Origin: Bacteroidales bacterium
Lineage (GTDB): Bacteria > Bacteroidota > Bacteroidia > Bacteroidales > UBA7960
Assembly (NCBI GenBank): GCA_007125585.1
Contig: SLCY01000050.1
Coordinates: 1 to 37,836 of the forward strand
Direction: 5' to 3'
DNA length: 37,836 bases
Shown: positions 35,740 through 37,836 of the stretch, one piece after another
How the letters are laid out: each line of letters begins with the position of its first letter
How positions within the stretch are numbered: the first letter of the stretch is position 1
Notes under the pieces: model-generated
What the model saw: the letters and a program-made list of their open reading frames with translations, nothing else
Databases searched by the model: none
Told to the model about the DNA's origin: nothing
Translations under genes and position numbers: made by a program

Positions 35740-37617
35740 ATGCAAAAAGGCAAGATCAACGTTCAAACGGAAAATATTTTTCCGATCATCAAGAAGTTTC
35801 TGTATTCTGATCACGAGATCTTTCTGCGTGAGTTGATATCCAATGCGGTAGATGCCACCCAAAAGCTGAAAACCATGGCTTCCAAGGGTGACTTCAAAGG
35901 GGAACTGGGCGATCTTCGCATTGAAGTGATGGCGGATAAAAAAGCCAAAACCATCACGGTGAGCGACCGGGGCATTGGCATGACAGCGGAAGAGGTGGAT
36001 CGATTCATCAACCAGATCGCTTTCTCCAGTGCGGAAGAATGGATCAGCAAATACAAGAGCGAGTCTGATACAAGCCCCATCATCGGACATTTTGGCCTGG
36101 GCTTTTATTCTTCTTTCATGGTGGCGTCGAGGGTGGAGCTTCATACCAAATCACACAAGAAAAACAGCAAAGGGGTGAAGTGGGCCTGTGAAGGCACCCC
36201 GGAGTTCACCCTGGAAGAGAAGCCCAGGAAAAGCCGGGGCACCGATGTGGTACTCCATATTGCCGATGATTCGGCAGAGTTTCTGGAAGAACCCAAGATC
36301 CTTGAGTTGCTGAAGAAATATTGTAAGTTCCTGCCAGTGGAAATCGTTTTTGGTACAGAAAAGGAAACCAGGAAAGAGAAGGATGATCAAGAGAAAGAAA
36401 AAGAGGTGACCGTTGAAAAGCCACGGGTGATCAACAACACCAGTCCCGCCTGGACACAAAAGCCGAGTGAGCTGACCGAAGAAGATTACAAAAGCTTTTA
36501 CCGTGAATTGTATCCTGCGACCTTTGAGGAACCGCTGTTCAATATACACCTCAATGTGGATTATCCTTTTACCCTTACGGGGATATTGTATTTCCCGAAA
36601 GTGAAACAAAATTTTGAGATACAGCGCGACAAGATTCAGCTTTACTGCAACCAGGTGTTTGTAACCGACTCGGTAGAGGGCATTGTGCCCGACTTTTTAA
36701 CCTTGTTGCATGGCGTGATCGATTCGCCCGACATCCCGCTGAACGTGTCACGGAGCTTCCTGCAAAGCGATGCCAGCGTAAAAAAGATCAGCGGACACAT
36801 CACCAAGAAGGTGGCCGGCAAACTGGAAGATATCTTTAAGAACAACAGGGAGGACTTTGAGTCTAAATGGGACGACATTAAAATATTCATTGAATACGGA
36901 ATGATCTCCGATGACAAGTTCAGGGAACGGGCCAAAAAGTTCTGTTTGCTGAAAAATACAGACGGCAAGTATTTCACACTGGATGAATATCGTGACCACA
37001 TCAAAACCCAACAGACCGATAAGGATAAAAAGGTGGTGCATGTGTACGCCACAAATCAGGAAGAACAGCATTCTTTTGTGGAAGCTGCCAAGGAAAAGGG
37101 ATATGATGTGCTTATTCTGGATACACCCATCGACAGCCACTTTGTAAACATGCTGGAAACGGAGCTGGAAAATGTCTCTTTCACACGTGTGGATGCTGAG
37201 GTGGCTGATAAACTGATCAGGAAAGAGGATGAGATGCCGTCGAAGCTGGACGAGGCACAGAAAGACAAGCTGAAGCCATTGGTTGAGAAACACCTGGATG
37301 AGAAGAACTTTCAGGTGGTCTTTGAGAGCCTCAGTGAGTCGGAGCCCCCCATGGTGATAACCCAGCCTGAGTTTATGCGCCGCATGAAAGACATGTCGGC
37401 CGTGGGCGGAATGAACTATATGGGCGCTTTACCCGACAGCTTTATGCTGGTGGTCAACAGCAACCATCCACTCGTCGGAAAGATGCTCGACGAAAAGGAT
37501 GAGGCATTGCGCGATAAACAGATCAAGCAACTGATCGACCTGGCCATGCTGGCAAAAAACCTGCTCAAAGGAGAAAAACTGACAAGGTTTGTACAGCGAA
37601 GTGTGGATCTTTTTTAA
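35740..37617 (+). CDS. htpG: Molecular chaperone HtpG (Hsp90)
   Basis: A complete 625-residue cytoplasmic Hsp90 chaperone, an ATP-dependent homodimer that assists folding of client proteins. The GHKL ATPase domain occupies the N-terminal third: FLRELISNAVDA (E31, N35, D38), SDRGIGM, and the lid glycine motif GHFGLGFYSSFMV. The middle domain has PLNVSRSFLQ with the conserved catalytic arginine, and a charged linker lies near residues 205-225 (KETRKEKDDQEKEKE). The C-terminal dimerisation domain ends in VQRSVDLF. Length and features are normal for Bacteroidota. The ATG at 35740 gives the usual start (MQKGKINVQTENIF). It is a core gene unrelated to the PUL and marks its right boundary. An 8-bp repeat begins at its stop codon. 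Confidence 0.98.
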   Translation: MQKGKINVQTENIFPIIKKFLYSDHEIFLRELISNAVDATQKLKTMASKGDFKGELGDLRIEVMADKKAKTITVSDRGIGMTAEEVDRFINQIAFSSAEEWISKYKSESDTSPIIGHFGLGFYSSFMVASRVELHTKSHKKNSKGVKWACEGTPEFTLEEKPRKSRGTDVVLHIADDSAEFLEEPKILELLKKYCKFLPVEIVFGTEKETRKEKDDQEKEKEVTVEKPRVINNTSPAWTQKPSELTEEDYKSFYRELYPATFEEPLFNIHLNVDYPFTLTGILYFPKVKQNFEIQRDKIQLYCNQVFVTDSVEGIVPDFLTLLHGVIDSPDIPLNVSRSFLQSDASVKKISGHITKKVAGKLEDIFKNNREDFESKWDDIKIFIEYGMISDDKFRERAKKFCLLKNTDGKYFTLDEYRDHIKTQQTDKDKKVVHVYATNQEEQHSFVEAAKEKGYDVLILDTPIDSHFVNMLETELENVSFTRVDAEVADKLIRKEDEMPSKLDEAQKDKLKPLVEKHLDEKNFQVVFESLSESEPPMVITQPEFMRRMKDMSAVGGMNYMGALPDSFMLVVNSNHPLVGKMLDEKDEALRDKQIKQLIDLAMLAKNLLKGEKLTRFVQRSVDLF

Positions 37618-37728
37618 TCAGCACATCAGCACTTTTTTCAATTAGCCAATTAGCCAATTAGCCAATTAGCACATCAGCACATTAGCACATTCTTCAATTA
37701 GCACATTAGCACATCAGCTAATTAGCAC
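37617..37728. repeat. In-register 8-bp tandem repeat, 14 units
   Basis: Cut into steps of eight from 37617, the sequence gives ATCAGCAC x2, TTTTTTCA, ATTAGCCA x3, ATTAGCAC, ATCAGCAC, ATTAGCAC, ATTCTTCA, ATTAGCAC x2, ATCAGCTA, ATTAGCAC: 112 bp with no slip in register. The first base is the last A of the htpG stop codon. The consensus is ATTAGCAC. Eight is not a multiple of three and no frame is open through it. Similar simple repeats occur after genes in some Bacteroidota, as I recall. Confidence 0.9.
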
Positions 37729-37745
37729 ATTATTTTAAATTTTTG

Positions 37746-37775
37746 TTTGGATACGAAAAAAATATATTATCTTTG
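37746..37775 (+). promoter_or_regulatory. Promoter reading out of the right edge
   Basis: TTTG (37746-37749), 18 bp, then TATCTTTG (37768-37775): a good match to the Bacteroidota -33/-7 consensus. The A/T-rich spacer and the CACTCCCC that follows resemble promoters of strongly expressed genes. The gene it serves begins beyond the window. Confidence 0.65.
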
Positions 37776-37836
37776 CACTCCCCATTTGGCATATTTTTAA
37801 TGCGATGGTTTTTTAGTGGGGGTTAAGATCTTTGAG

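Noticed and set aside
37617-37728. 8-bp array considered as a CRISPR
   Set aside because: Units are contiguous with no spacers, far shorter than CRISPR repeats, and there are no cas genes.
37801-37827. Short frame ATGCGATGG... near the right edge
   Set aside because: It stops after eight codons; the sequence is more likely the leader of a gene beyond the window.

Overview
The window is a stretch of Bacteroidota chromosome. This is shown by four SusD-like lipoproteins and three SusC-like TonB-dependent receptors, three C-terminal type IX secretion (T9SS) sorting domains, Bacteroidota-type -7 boxes (TAnnTTTG), and a run of secreted glycan-active enzymes. The abundance of T9SS cargo, a serine-type sulfatase and the CotH-like protein would suit a free-living or marine member of Bacteroidia (Marinilabiliales-like). 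That placement is inference only. Most of the window is a polysaccharide utilization locus (PUL), and an ordinary housekeeping gene (htpG) lies at the right edge.

Layout. (1) 1-11422, all on +, closely spaced, probably one operon that begins left of the window: the end of a SusD (type A), a SusC/SusD pair (type B), a DUF1735/DUF4361-like surface lipoprotein, a serine-type sulfatase lipoprotein, and a large T9SS-exported GH128-like enzyme carrying a betagamma-crystallin-like module. (2) 11423-13753: the decayed remnant of a second sulfatase gene (11479-11775), a LamG/Ig-like T9SS-exported binding protein with no catalytic domain, and a 414-bp gene-free spacer with strong hairpin structure. (3) 13754-26604: a clan GH-A-like hydrolase with three FN3 repeats, followed by a second copy of the tandem transporter block, SusC-A, SusD-A, SusC-B, SusD-B, closed by a clear intrinsic terminator at 26611-26647. 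(4) 26713-35461: a GH2 beta-galactosidase-like enzyme (-), a 1579-residue CotH-kinase-like T9SS protein (+), and an aldose 1-epimerase lipoprotein (-). (5) 35740-37836: htpG, an 8-bp tandem repeat that starts on the last base of its stop codon, and a promoter reading out of the window.

How the genes may work together (inference). The T9SS-exported GH128-like enzyme and the LamG protein would act outside the cell on a long glycan. The two paralogous SusCD sets would import different fragments or different decorated forms. The SPI-secreted GH-A and GH2 enzymes would finish degradation in the periplasm, with the sulfatase removing sulfate and GalM interconverting sugar anomers. Sulfatase, GH2 and GalM together hint at a sulfated, galactose-containing glycan, but a GH128-like enzyme points to a beta-1,3-glucan linkage, so the substrate stays open. 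No regulator (HTCS, SusR-like, ECF sigma/anti-sigma) is present in the window. No tRNA, rRNA, CRISPR array or intact insertion sequence was seen.
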